Shown here in pieces: positions 18,201 through 26,230 of a DNA stretch of 33,235 bases. Source of the stretch: Methanobacterium sp. UBA353 (GTDB lineage Archaea > Methanobacteriota > Methanobacteria > Methanobacteriales > Methanobacteriaceae). The position numbers were made by a program, and so were the translations under genes. Each line of letters opens with the position of its first letter. Position 1 is the stretch's first letter. The notes beneath the pieces were generated by a model. That model saw only the letters and a program-made list of their open reading frames with translations. It did not search any database and was not told the DNA's origin. The DNA is taken from positions 1 to 33,235 of the forward strand of contig DALO01000010.1 of the NCBI GenBank assembly GCA_002496805.1, written 5' to 3'.

Positions 18201-18967
18201 AAGGCTATGTCTTAACAACGGCCACATCAGACTGGACTACTTTTGATACTATTGGCGGTTACATGCCTAGTGAATCTGGGAAGTTAATCTTTGAGGAAGG
18301 AAAATTTTTACAGGCCATAAAAGAAGATAAATGGTTAATCATAGACGAAATTAACCGTGCTGATATTGATAAGGCTTTTGGACAACTTTTCACTGTTTTA
18401 TCTGGCCAAGGTGTTGAATTACCTTTCAAAATTAATGGAAAATCTGTTCGAATCCAACCTACAGAAGAGATTGGGAGCTATTATGATTCGGAAACTGCCA
18501 CTTATCGTGTAGGGAAGAATTGGCGAATTTTATCCACCATGAATGTCTATGATAAGGATTATCTGTTTGAAATGTCTTATGCTTTCATGAGAAGGTTTAC
18601 TTTTATTTATATTGATCTTCCAGTTGATGAAGAATATAAAAAACTAATTGACAGTTGGTGTGGAGATCTTGATGAAAGTTATATCCATCAAATTCATCAG
18701 CTTTTAGATATTAACCCTCACAGAGAGATAGGTCCTGCCATCTTTAAAGATGTGATTGAATACGTGGCAGCCAGAGAAGAAATTGGAAGCAATGAACATA
18801 TCTTAGAAGATGCTGTTCTTTCATATATAATGCCACAGTTTGAGGGATTAGAAAAAACTCAAATATTGGAAATATGGAAAATATTAAAATATATCTTTAT
18901 TGATTCTGATGAATTAAAAGCTAGATTGGAAGAAATTTCAACTATTCCATTGGATGACGCGAAATGA
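15203..18967 (+). CDS. McrB/MoxR-like AAA+ ATPase with duplicated N-terminal EVE-like domains
   Basis: The product has 1254 residues. Two related EVE-like domains lie at 1-135 and 149-285; both begin with a KWIFTT/KWTFVM strand, share a DDIILIY/GDIIFVY strand, and end in LKKLIIEKNPEL and LKRLIIEKNPQL. A winged-helix-like region follows, with a Cys cluster (NVLCEHDDYPECKKCDHDF) near 450-480. A third PUA/EVE-like domain starts at W546 (RIWKITPGE, then GFIGIGW, then AGDYVIANRG). The C-terminal AAA_5 module has Walker A GAPGTGKT (976-983), Walker B LIIDEINRAD with D1048/E1049, and the sensor STMNVYDKDYLFEMS followed by MRRF. EVE and PUA folds read modified bases in type IV restriction, so this is likely the sensor-motor of an McrBC-like system. 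It overlaps the nuclease gene by 4 bases (ATGA). Confidence 0.85.
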   Translation: MKKWIFTTKEVLEYLKLDEEDELKRAAPIKAKKDDIILIYRGQPHSNIKFIFKARTDAYKDINFRDDWDIAIDLFDKIELKKPIEISDMRDDPILGNWNIVRKNFMGSFFNMPSKEWDRLKKLIIEKNPELEYEIRMLIQENSNVHQKWTFVMKKYFFDKFQESEEISWNSPKDIKNGDIIFVYSTSPRKHINYILKAITNPCKNPSKDNDLRVKVQKRIEMPQPVELKELKENPILSKWSPINKKSFIFQGAHHKMSDKQYNELKRLIIEKNPQLITDIENIEKELSFELTEAYEEIGFYDLNAGRSHIVRDICYLLSNHTYTNPNDLYDSLRENIGENDSYFKAYYQRSTKNSSPAYNLNSARTLGLVGKNNLTLTALGKKLVEVVKKSELFTHHYSNEVKKFFFGLAVQNPSIQTAMQILRRKRQLRFYSPTCNRTNRVFWKKSLNETNVLCEHDDYPECKKCDHDFINHIKESSLPFETLKTGIKGHGFVFWMCSRVTPMHLTGKDPGYSGNTIYWDKKAADELGDSIKMLDDETETVPRIWKITPGEPEKSEKYWPIYTEKGFIGIGWVEFKRDFREFNSQNELNAALNKTYGESKSQSAKMIWDFANEMKAGDYVIANRGKNEVIGIGVIQSDYIGPNHPENLNLTDYPHLRKVDWKIIDNIEVSRSFDRKTITELEGKRWNEIISTYARMNPEFKIELLEKIYAEFKEEYLDRDVGQEHLKAYEDESEKITKAYKDVMEKINQNIDATDEILYELVPHKGKSIVGFIANIKAFFEKTYEIKPDKFPEIANNYFNTIHDFIETDDSEIQEEIINKFASSEYSKGFGAGTLTPILFFINHNYPLINNKTVDTVTFLSKIMGESIKLDMELNHYVENKDKFNNFLINLSEYLPDLYDFAIFDIFCHWLCDKNLGFYAKGKPLPLLGNTKKISEFEPVFLKPELIETKLKIAPKIKEQVCGTLNSSKHVMITGAPGTGKTNLAEDVCKVAESHKFTKGYVLTTATSDWTTFDTIGGYMPSESGKLIFEEGKFLQAIKEDKWLIIDEINRADIDKAFGQLFTVLSGQGVELPFKINGKSVRIQPTEEIGSYYDSETATYRVGKNWRILSTMNVYDKDYLFEMSYAFMRRFTFIYIDLPVDEEYKKLIDSWCGDLDESYIHQIHQLLDINPHREIGPAIFKDVIEYVAAREEIGSNEHILEDAVLSYIMPQFEGLEKTQILEIWKILKYIFIDSDELKARLEEISTIPLDDAK

Positions 18968-20565
18968 TATCGGGTTCAGCTGATGGTTGTTGGAAATCTA
19001 AGGATAAAAAAGCAATCCTTGAATTCATTAAACCATCACTTTATAGATACTTCTTCAATGAAGCTGTTCCTAATCTTCATGTTCCATTAAAGGAGTTAGG
19101 ACTTTCAGATACTGATATAAATTTCTTAAAAACAGTTCATTTTCTTTTAAGCCCCGAAGTTGAAAATTTAGTCAATGAATTACCTAAACTAGTCCGGAAT
19201 CTCTCTCACTCAACTCAAAAGGAAGTTATTGAATGTAGAGGTGTTGTTAGGGGAAGACTTGATTGGAATTTAACACTTAAAGAAAGATACAGTCAAGGAT
19301 TTAATGACCCAAGTCTATTTATTTGCCAACCTGCGACTAAAATGTATGACTTACCTGAAAATCAACTTTTAAAATTCATTTTATGGAAGATTCGTAGTTT
19401 AACCGAGAATATTGAGCTTTCAATTCCTGATGAAATAATAGAACAAGAAGAATGGCGCCGTTGGGTCGATATTATTGCTTCGAGATATTATAAGGTTAAA
19501 AATATTTCAAGACACATCTATTTCCAACAAATTAGTTTACCTCGCATAATCAAACCTAGGGCACTTCAAAAAGCTTACAGGCACAGAAATCAATCTTATG
19601 ATCAGGTTGCTGATTGCTATGAACTCTATGAGAAATTATTCATAACTAATGACCAAGAAGTTCTCCATGAACTAATTGAAAGTCAGATTTTCGAGCCACT
19701 TAATAATGACAAGTTATTCGAAATCTACGTTTTAATTAAAATTTTAAATTTATTAGAAAAAATCCCTGGAAAACTAAAAATTGGACTTTTAAGACCTGGC
19801 ACCAATTATACAGCCAGATATACATCAAATCACTTAGAAATATGTATTTTTTATCAGAAAATGCCTTCAAAATTCATTGGCTGCAGTAAAAATAAAGAAA
19901 TTTTTGAATATTACGATCCAAATGTCAGTCTAAGACGTCCTGATATTATGTTAAAATTCAAAAAAGAAGATAAAACATTTTACAGGATTATAGAAGTGAA
20001 ACGCACCAATGAACGAGGTTATATTGTAGATAGTGTTTACAAAGTACTAGGTTATCTTAATGACTTTGAAGAATGTCTCAAACCAACACCTAATCCTCAA
20101 GGAGTCTTAGTTATTTGGGATGGTGCAAACATCAAGGATATGAATAAAGCACTCAAACAACCTGTTTTAATTCTACAGGATAAAAATATGGAAAAAGGAC
20201 TTCTAAACATACTAGAAACTGAGGATACTTATGGCACCATTTTGGAAAGTGTTGAAAATTTGCTTAAAAATGTTGAATTAGAGTATAATATTAGTCCAGA
20301 GGAAGTTCTAACATTATTTTCAAGAAATTTCATGGCAACTATAAAGGAAGTAAAGATATTTATGGGATTAATTTCCGATTTGACTCCGGAAGATATTTTT
20401 ATCACAATAAACTGGGTAAAATACCCTGATCGTAGTAGAAGATTTGTTTCTCAAATTAATGAACTTACAATACGTGATAAAGATGGAAATATTAAATCTG
20501 AACCTAAAGATTGGATAAAATTTGGTGAAAAATGGTATGATAAACGAGAATTATTGAAAAATTAG
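18964..20565 (+). CDS. McrC-like PD-(D/E)xK nuclease, first of two
   Basis: The product (533 residues) resembles McrC/DUF2357 proteins, the nuclease partners of McrB-type ATPases. The N-terminal region includes GVVRGRLDWNLTLKER and the family motif YDLPENQLLKFIL (P131). The nuclease core has RRPDIML with D327 and IIEVKRT with E344 and K346. Its start codon overlaps the stop of the EVE-AAA+ gene, so the two are translationally coupled and likely form one motor-nuclease complex. The next ATPase starts 23 bases after its stop. Homology with the second nuclease at 23130 is limited to the PENxLLK motif and the core fold, so the two did not arise by recent duplication. Confidence 0.83.
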   Translation: MISGSADGCWKSKDKKAILEFIKPSLYRYFFNEAVPNLHVPLKELGLSDTDINFLKTVHFLLSPEVENLVNELPKLVRNLSHSTQKEVIECRGVVRGRLDWNLTLKERYSQGFNDPSLFICQPATKMYDLPENQLLKFILWKIRSLTENIELSIPDEIIEQEEWRRWVDIIASRYYKVKNISRHIYFQQISLPRIIKPRALQKAYRHRNQSYDQVADCYELYEKLFITNDQEVLHELIESQIFEPLNNDKLFEIYVLIKILNLLEKIPGKLKIGLLRPGTNYTARYTSNHLEICIFYQKMPSKFIGCSKNKEIFEYYDPNVSLRRPDIMLKFKKEDKTFYRIIEVKRTNERGYIVDSVYKVLGYLNDFEECLKPTPNPQGVLVIWDGANIKDMNKALKQPVLILQDKNMEKGLLNILETEDTYGTILESVENLLKNVELEYNISPEEVLTLFSRNFMATIKEVKIFMGLISDLTPEDIFITINWVKYPDRSRRFVSQINELTIRDKDGNIKSEPKDWIKFGEKWYDKRELLKN

Positions 20566-20588
20566 AATTTATTATGGGGGTTTCAATT

Positions 20589-23117
20589 ATGTTAAAAGAA
20601 AATATTGAAAAAATCTTTAAAAACTATTTAAATTCTCGCAATGAATCATTTGCCAATCATCCAATTGCCGCTGTCTTGAGAAATGATTTACCTAAAGATC
20701 TGGAAAGTTTAACTGAAAATCCAAATAAGTATAAATTCGCCGGTTCAGCTGGCCAGGGAAACTGGACACATTCTCCTTGGGTGGCAGTTTTCAATAAAAA
20801 AATCACAGAATCTGCTCAGAGAGGATATTATATTGTCTACTTATTCCGAGAAGACATGAAAGGAGTTTATCTTTCACTTAATCAAGGTATGACTGATATT
20901 AGGAATCAAACTTCTAGTAATGTGGAAACTAAAGAAATTCTTAGATCTCAGGCTTCTGATTTTCGACATAAATTACAGGGAAACTTATTAGACAATTTTT
21001 TAGACGAAATAGATCTGGGGGTAATAAATTCCCCAAATGCTCCTTTTTATGAGGCAGGAAATATCATTGCTAAATATTATTCCGCTGAAAACTTACCCTC
21101 TGAAGATGTATTCGAATCTGATTTTAGAGATTTTTTACTAATTTATGATTTATTGGCTGGTGAAAATTTGCTTACCATTATTGAAGATGTTAATGTAATT
21201 GAAGATGCTCAAAACATGTTTATTGACATTATTAAAAAACTTTCCAATAAGACAGTTAGTGCAAAAGCTGGTTTTCAGGGCGGTCAGGAATCAGGTGAAG
21301 TTCATTGGTCAGATGACTTGGGTATTTGGTTAATGACCAGAAAAATCAAAAATAGTCGTTATTGGAATGGATTTGGTATTGACGAACCATCAGAAGATGC
21401 TGGTTTAACGATAACTGCTGAAATTAACTTCCCGATCAAAGGAATTGATCGAAGAATTGCCGGAACATTTGTTACAGATGGTAATGAGATTTATGTAGCC
21501 CACAGGGGGAAATTAGGGGGTAACTATTCTAAGAAGTTCTTTGATGAAAATTACCATGGAAAATGGACTAAAATTCAAGATGGAGATCGAGAAAGTGAAG
21601 TTGTTTTAATAGGTGGTTTGAATGATCCTAAATTACCCGAAAAAGTTAGCCAATTCGTTTTTGAGGTGGATAGAATGAAAACTGGTAGAACAACACCCAT
21701 AATTTCATCAAAAGAATCATTCCATGTTTATTTAAAAGAACATGGTTACATGTTCAGTCCAGAAATCATTGAAAATTTCCTCTTATCCTTAAAAGTTAAA
21801 CCTTTTGTTATTTTAACTGGGAATTCAGGTACTGGTAAAACTAAACTTGCACAACTTTTTGCTCAATACCTAATGAGAAAAGAAGGGAATAATGAAAATG
21901 CTATTATCACTAAAGTAAAACCTAACCTTTCGTCCATAAAATACAGTGCATGGACTTTAGACAGATCAGACTTAGAACCACTCCACCTGGATTTAGAGAA
22001 GAATTTTGATATTAAAGTCGGAGAGATACCAGCTAAGGCTAAACTATCCATGTCTCCTCGTCTTTGGTATGAGGATCCAGATAGTAAGATCAAGTCCATG
22101 CTTGAGAATCTGGCAAATACGGATCCTGATAAAGAGATCGAACTTAAACTTATCACAGAGTCAATAGATGAATCTAATTATGAAATTGTGTCAGTCGGTG
22201 CAAATTGGACTGAAAATCGGCATTTATTAGGATTTCATAATGTAATCAACAGTAAATACCAAACAACTCCTGCTTTAAATCTTATTTTACAAGCATCCAA
22301 TGATAAAACTAACCCTTATTTCATGATTTTAGATGAAATGAACCTATCACATGTAGAAAGATACTTCGCAGATTTTTTATCAGCAATGGAAAGTGATGAA
22401 CCAATTCATCTACACAAAAATGACAATTTAGAAATCCCACAGGAACTTGAAATACCGCTTAACCTATTAGTTTTAGGGACAGTTAATATAGATGAAACAA
22501 CCTACATGTTCAGTCCCAAAGTTTTAGATCGTGCTAACACCATTGAATTTTCAACATATCCTGCTATGAATTATATGCTCAGTGAACAGGACACTGAAAA
22601 TCCATCAGGGAACATTAAATACCTTGAAAATCCCCTTTCAGATATCAAAACACGAAATTTCACTATAAATGATTTAAAAGAAAAATTTAAGGATGTAAAA
22701 ATAAATTCCAGTGATTATTTATGGGAAGTTCTAGCTGGTGAGATCAATTCATTCCAACTAGCATTAGGAAAAGCCGGTTTTGATTTTGGTTTCCGCGTTA
22801 TAAATGAAATATTAAGATTCATGTATGTTGCATGGGTTTATGAAGGTAAACAGGAAGTATGGGATAATTGGATGCGTTACTTTGATGCCCAGGTTAAACA
22901 AAAAATGCTACCAAAACTACACGGTTCCCAAAGAGTTCTTGAAGAAGTTTTAAGAGATTTATTTGAACTCTGTTATATCGATACTGTTGATAGTCCTCCA
23001 CGTTATTTTGAAGAACTCTCATCAGATCCTAGTGTCAAATATGTGCAGTCAGCTCTAAAAATCCAAGAAATGGACAAAGTACTAAATGAACAGAGATACG
23101 TTTCATTCATTAATTAG
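20589..23117 (+). CDS. McrB-like AAA+ ATPase with MrcB_N (DUF3578) domain
   Basis: The product (842 residues) begins with an MrcB_N/DUF3578 domain (about 1-185), with KYKFAGSAGQGNWTHSPWVA and GYYIVYLFREDMKGVYLSLN. A middle region holds WSDDLGIW and TFVTDGNEIYVAHRG. The AAA+ module has Walker A GNSGTGKT (411-418), Walker B LDEMNLSHVERYF with D582/E583, and the sensor GTVNIDETTYMFSPKVLDR, all typical of McrB. I choose the ATG at 20589 because GGGGG (20576-20580) sits eight bases upstream; an ATG at 20574 would put that ribosome site inside the gene. MrcB_N domains are found on type IV restriction motors that sense modified DNA. It is the third gene of the operon, 12 bases before the second nuclease. 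Confidence 0.88.
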   Translation: MLKENIEKIFKNYLNSRNESFANHPIAAVLRNDLPKDLESLTENPNKYKFAGSAGQGNWTHSPWVAVFNKKITESAQRGYYIVYLFREDMKGVYLSLNQGMTDIRNQTSSNVETKEILRSQASDFRHKLQGNLLDNFLDEIDLGVINSPNAPFYEAGNIIAKYYSAENLPSEDVFESDFRDFLLIYDLLAGENLLTIIEDVNVIEDAQNMFIDIIKKLSNKTVSAKAGFQGGQESGEVHWSDDLGIWLMTRKIKNSRYWNGFGIDEPSEDAGLTITAEINFPIKGIDRRIAGTFVTDGNEIYVAHRGKLGGNYSKKFFDENYHGKWTKIQDGDRESEVVLIGGLNDPKLPEKVSQFVFEVDRMKTGRTTPIISSKESFHVYLKEHGYMFSPEIIENFLLSLKVKPFVILTGNSGTGKTKLAQLFAQYLMRKEGNNENAIITKVKPNLSSIKYSAWTLDRSDLEPLHLDLEKNFDIKVGEIPAKAKLSMSPRLWYEDPDSKIKSMLENLANTDPDKEIELKLITESIDESNYEIVSVGANWTENRHLLGFHNVINSKYQTTPALNLILQASNDKTNPYFMILDEMNLSHVERYFADFLSAMESDEPIHLHKNDNLEIPQELEIPLNLLVLGTVNIDETTYMFSPKVLDRANTIEFSTYPAMNYMLSEQDTENPSGNIKYLENPLSDIKTRNFTINDLKEKFKDVKINSSDYLWEVLAGEINSFQLALGKAGFDFGFRVINEILRFMYVAWVYEGKQEVWDNWMRYFDAQVKQKMLPKLHGSQRVLEEVLRDLFELCYIDTVDSPPRYFEELSSDPSVKYVQSALKIQEMDKVLNEQRYVSFIN

Positions 23118-23129
23118 GGGCTCATATGT

Positions 23130-25025
23130 ATGGTTGAGCAACAAGTAAAACTGAAATTAGAAAGTGACTTAGGATATGTCCTTGGATTTCTAGTTTTAAA
23201 AGCTACCGATCATTCTCTTGAGGAACAGGATAGTTTTGGAATAGATGGAACTGAATTTATTAACATACCTCAAGTAGATAAACCAGATAATCAAACATCC
23301 ATACAATATCTAAACAAGAAAGATAATACACACTTGTCTCCTTTAATGTTACTTGAAGAAACACGATACGATGTAATGTTCGAAACCACAATTAATGTGG
23401 AATCAGATGATCAGATTAATATTTTTCCAACTATTCAAAAAGATAAGACTAGTAATTTTTCACCATATGATCCTTTGAAGTTCGATTTAAGCAGTGATAA
23501 TGTATCTCGTTTTATTGGAATCTTAAACTTCCGTAGTTATGTGGGTAAATCATTTTTAGATGTAGAAATCAATAACACACGCTCTAAAGCAGTGCCTATT
23601 GAGGTAAGGTCAAAGAAAATTAAATATTCTGATCAGTACCCTCAGATGATCGCTGATCTATCTGAAGTAGCTTCAGGTTTGATTTATGAAATGGACTCTC
23701 CTTTATATCAGGAATTGGAGTTTGATCCTAGTAAGCGTAAAACTTTATATGAAGATTTCATGTTTCTCGAATATTTATTCAGACCAGAGAATTTTCCCAG
23801 CTCTTATGATTACATATTGAGGAATCTTTACAGTCTGCTTGTTTCATATGTAGAGGATGTTCCCAGCACATTTGCCAGTAATGTGGGCCCTACTGAGATG
23901 ATTGATATAATATCCCGACCTGAACATTTATTCCATACTAATGATCCTCCTACAGATTGGCCTGATTCTATGGGTGGTTACGTGCCTGATGTTATCAGTC
24001 AAAGATTTTATAGGGAGAATATAGACACTCCTGAGAACCGGTTGTTGAAATATTTCCTGGAATCTTTGGATAAAGTCATCAACCAGCTATTACTATCAAT
24101 TGATAAAAATGATGGATATGTAAAGGATCAACTTTTATTATATAAGCAACAGGTTCAAGATTATCTTAGTGATCGTTGGACTGCTGAAGTTGGTCGCTTG
24201 GATTATCTGCCCCTAAACTCACAGGTTTTACAGAAAAAAGAAGGATATAGAGATTTATTTAAATATTTCATAAACTTTGAATTAGCCTTTAGATTAGAAT
24301 GGGGGGAAGTTGAAGACCAGATCAAAGGATTTGAACGTAAACTTAGCGAACTTTATGAATATTGGTGTTATTTTAAACTCATCAAAGTATTGGACATACT
24401 TAGTGGTAAACAACTAAGTTACAATGATCTTTATGATTTAAATAAGGATGATTGGTCAATTAAAGTTAAGAAAGGAACCCACTCAGTTCAAAAATTTACT
24501 CTCAATATTGATGATAAAGAAATAGATGTTGAATTAATGTATAACCGTCTTTTTTCTAAGAATACACGTTTTAAATCATATTCATTGCCATTTCGGCCAG
24601 ATTACACTCTACTAGTTAAGTTAGATTCAAATCACTATTTCGTGCATTTTGATGCTAAATACCGTTCTGAAGGACAAGTATTAGCTTTTTATGATAATAT
24701 AACACAAGAAAAATTAGAAGATGAAGAAAAAGAAAATAAAATTCAAAACGAAGTTGAATCAAGAGATTTAGAAGAAGAAACAAATAAAAAATTCAAATAC
24801 GGTGATCTTTACAAAATGCACACCTATAAAGATGCAATTCTAAAGACTGAAGGGGCTTATGTATTATATCCTGGAGATGATCGAAAAATCTTCGAAGTTA
24901 ATGAAAATGAACCAATACCATCAGTAGGTGCATTTCCACTTACTCCTGGGAAAAACGGTTTAGAGGAAGAAGAGTTAACATTATTCTTAAAAGCAGTTAT
25001 TAAGAACATAATAAACCGATACTAA
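23130..25025 (+). CDS. DUF2357/McrC-type PD-(D/E)xK nuclease, second of two
   Basis: The product (631 residues) is a DUF2357-family protein, commonly paired with MrcB_N ATPases. The family motif IDTPENRLLKYFL is at about 299-311 (P301). The nuclease core has PFRPDYTLLV with D491 and FVHFDAKYRS with D508 and K510, so the usual E of ExK is D here. Near the end YKMHTYKDAI is a conserved tail of the fold. A highly charged segment (about 525-555, rich in E and K) interrupts the core. The start ATG at 23130 has GGGG nine bases upstream; an out-of-frame ATG at 23126 meets a stop at once. It ends the four-gene operon. The 268 bases to the next start are AT-rich and hold a putative operator. Confidence 0.85.
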   Translation: MVEQQVKLKLESDLGYVLGFLVLKATDHSLEEQDSFGIDGTEFINIPQVDKPDNQTSIQYLNKKDNTHLSPLMLLEETRYDVMFETTINVESDDQINIFPTIQKDKTSNFSPYDPLKFDLSSDNVSRFIGILNFRSYVGKSFLDVEINNTRSKAVPIEVRSKKIKYSDQYPQMIADLSEVASGLIYEMDSPLYQELEFDPSKRKTLYEDFMFLEYLFRPENFPSSYDYILRNLYSLLVSYVEDVPSTFASNVGPTEMIDIISRPEHLFHTNDPPTDWPDSMGGYVPDVISQRFYRENIDTPENRLLKYFLESLDKVINQLLLSIDKNDGYVKDQLLLYKQQVQDYLSDRWTAEVGRLDYLPLNSQVLQKKEGYRDLFKYFINFELAFRLEWGEVEDQIKGFERKLSELYEYWCYFKLIKVLDILSGKQLSYNDLYDLNKDDWSIKVKKGTHSVQKFTLNIDDKEIDVELMYNRLFSKNTRFKSYSLPFRPDYTLLVKLDSNHYFVHFDAKYRSEGQVLAFYDNITQEKLEDEEKENKIQNEVESRDLEEETNKKFKYGDLYKMHTYKDAILKTEGAYVLYPGDDRKIFEVNENEPIPSVGAFPLTPGKNGLEEEELTLFLKAVIKNIINRY

Positions 25026-25236
25026 GCTTATGAGTAAAATCCTTATTATTTCTATGTTTACAGATTCTTAATTATTAGATTATTTATTATGTGATTATAG
25101 TAATCTGAATTGATCAATTTTCAAAATTTTTTGCGGTCCTAAAAATTTCTTTTTTCCGACTTGAATTTTGGTAAAAAATAGTGATTATTACAAAATCAAT
25201 AAAAAAGATTATATATTATTAAGATACTAATAGGTA

Positions 25237-25267
25237 TTATACGATATTTGTAAAAAATATTGTATAA
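25237..25267. promoter_or_regulatory. 13-bp inverted repeat, putative operator of the small RHH protein
   Basis: TTATACGATATTT and AAATATTGTATAA form an inverted repeat with one mismatch and a 5-base spacer. It lies 26 bases before the RHH gene start, overlapping the expected promoter. RHH proteins typically bind such repeats and repress themselves. The rest of 25026-25293 is AT-rich with T-runs (for example 25152-25157) that may end the McrBC-type transcript. Confidence 0.6.
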
Positions 25268-25293
25268 AAAAAAACAAAAGGAGAATGAGAAAA

Positions 25294-25431
25294 ATGGAAA
25301 AAATATGCGTTACATTGCCGCCAGAGCTAGTAAACGAATTAGATGCAATTCTTAAAGAAAACGGTTATCATTCAAGAACAAATGGAATTCAAAAAGCTAT
25401 TGAAGACTATATATATAAATTAAAAAGCTAG
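25294..25431 (+). CDS. Small ribbon-helix-helix (CopG-like) DNA-binding protein
   Basis: The product is only 45 residues but reads as a complete RHH fold: the strand MEKICVTLPPELVNEL, a turn with ENGYHSRT, and a second helix NGIQKAIEDYIYKL. Such proteins bind DNA as dimers and are usually autoregulators, antitoxins or plasmid-type repressors. The ATG at 25294 is ten bases after GGAG; the ATG at 25285 is too close to it. No toxin gene follows it, so an antitoxin role is not supported here. T-rich sequence directly after the stop (25436-25443) could be its terminator. The inverted repeat upstream is its likely operator. Confidence 0.82.
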   Translation: MEKICVTLPPELVNELDAILKENGYHSRTNGIQKAIEDYIYKLKS

Positions 25432-25589
25432 CCATCTTTTTTTTAAATTATAATTCAATAAATTTTCTAAAAAGACTTTATATAACCTTTTTAGGATTTT
25501 TTTTTCACCATCAACTTCTTTTTTTATCCATACATCAATTGATTTTACTAATATTAATTAACATTAATTAGTATTATTCAACATACGCT

Positions 25590-25596
25590 TTTATAT
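25590..25596 (+). promoter_or_regulatory. TATA box of a probably leaderless transcript
   Basis: TTTATAT begins exactly 29 bases before the ATG at 25619, the same distance as in the first cassette copy (12797 to 12826). No ribosome site is visible before either ATG. This spacing would start transcription at or next to the A of the ATG. Confidence 0.6.
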
Positions 25597-25618
25597 TAGA
25601 ATGATCATATCATGTTGT

Positions 25619-26230
25619 ATGAAACTATTACAAATACAAGCGGATATTCGCAATGGGCAGAACTTGATGTTCTATGATAAAAATGTGTATGAATGTTTTA
25701 GTAGGTTGAAGACCAATTTTTTATGTGTCTTCTATCATGATCCTTTACCAATAAAGGTGAGATTAATAGATATTACCCATGTCATAACTGGTCAAACTAA
25801 GACTTTCTTAAACCGTCTTGCTGTACCTGATCTTACCCAGTTGCTGGTGGAGAAGTTACAATCAAAAACAATGATAATTTTTTTCAATCATTTTGAAAGG
25901 TTAACTGATAGATCCATGCAGATCTACAATCAGCTCAACAGTCAAGATAACATCCATTTTATTTGCAGTTTTAACGTTAATAAAAGCTTAAATTCGGAAG
26001 TTTATTCCTTTTTCAAAACCTTCAAACTGGTTAATAAGGATGTTTACGAACTAAAACATAAAAATGAAATCAACGTTTCATACGCAGTTTATGCTGGAAT
26101 AAGCATCTATTGTATCGTATTATACTTAAAAACCGGCTTTTCTTTAACATCTGCAACTATGGTTATAGGTGGAATATGGTTTGCCTTAATAATCTTCCGA
26201 ACTTTAATCTATGCAGGGGGTCGATTATGA
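25619..26230 (+). CDS. Membrane-anchored protein of unknown function with a Walker-B-like strand
   Basis: The product (203 residues) starts MKLLQIQADIRNGQNLMFYD. I choose this ATG over the one at 25601 because it matches the start of the paralogue at 12826 and sits 29 bases after a TATA box. A soluble part (1-150) contains TMIIFFNHFERLTDRS (T84 to S99), which looks like the hydrophobic strand plus acidic residue of a P-loop ATPase Walker B, followed by NIHFICSF, a sensor-like strand. No Walker A is present, so ATP hydrolysis is doubtful. Two membrane segments follow (about 154-170 and 180-197), ending FRTLIYAGGRL. Its stop overlaps the next start (ATGA), and the same pair occurs in decayed form at 12826. 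The function is unknown; it probably acts with the DUF457 protein at the membrane. Confidence 0.8.
   Translation: MKLLQIQADIRNGQNLMFYDKNVYECFSRLKTNFLCVFYHDPLPIKVRLIDITHVITGQTKTFLNRLAVPDLTQLLVEKLQSKTMIIFFNHFERLTDRSMQIYNQLNSQDNIHFICSFNVNKSLNSEVYSFFKTFKLVNKDVYELKHKNEINVSYAVYAGISIYCIVLYLKTGFSLTSATMVIGGIWFALIIFRTLIYAGGRL

Noticed and set aside
15203..25025. Second half of the McrBC-type operon as a recent duplication of the first
   Set aside because: Domain layouts, lengths and sequences differ strongly; only general family motifs are shared.
25285..25293. Upstream ATG for the RHH protein
   Set aside because: It begins one base after the GGAG ribosome site, too close for initiation; the ATG at 25294 is well spaced.
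25294..25431. RHH protein as antitoxin of a toxin-antitoxin pair
   Set aside because: No small toxin-like gene overlaps or follows it; the next gene is the membrane cassette with its own promoter.
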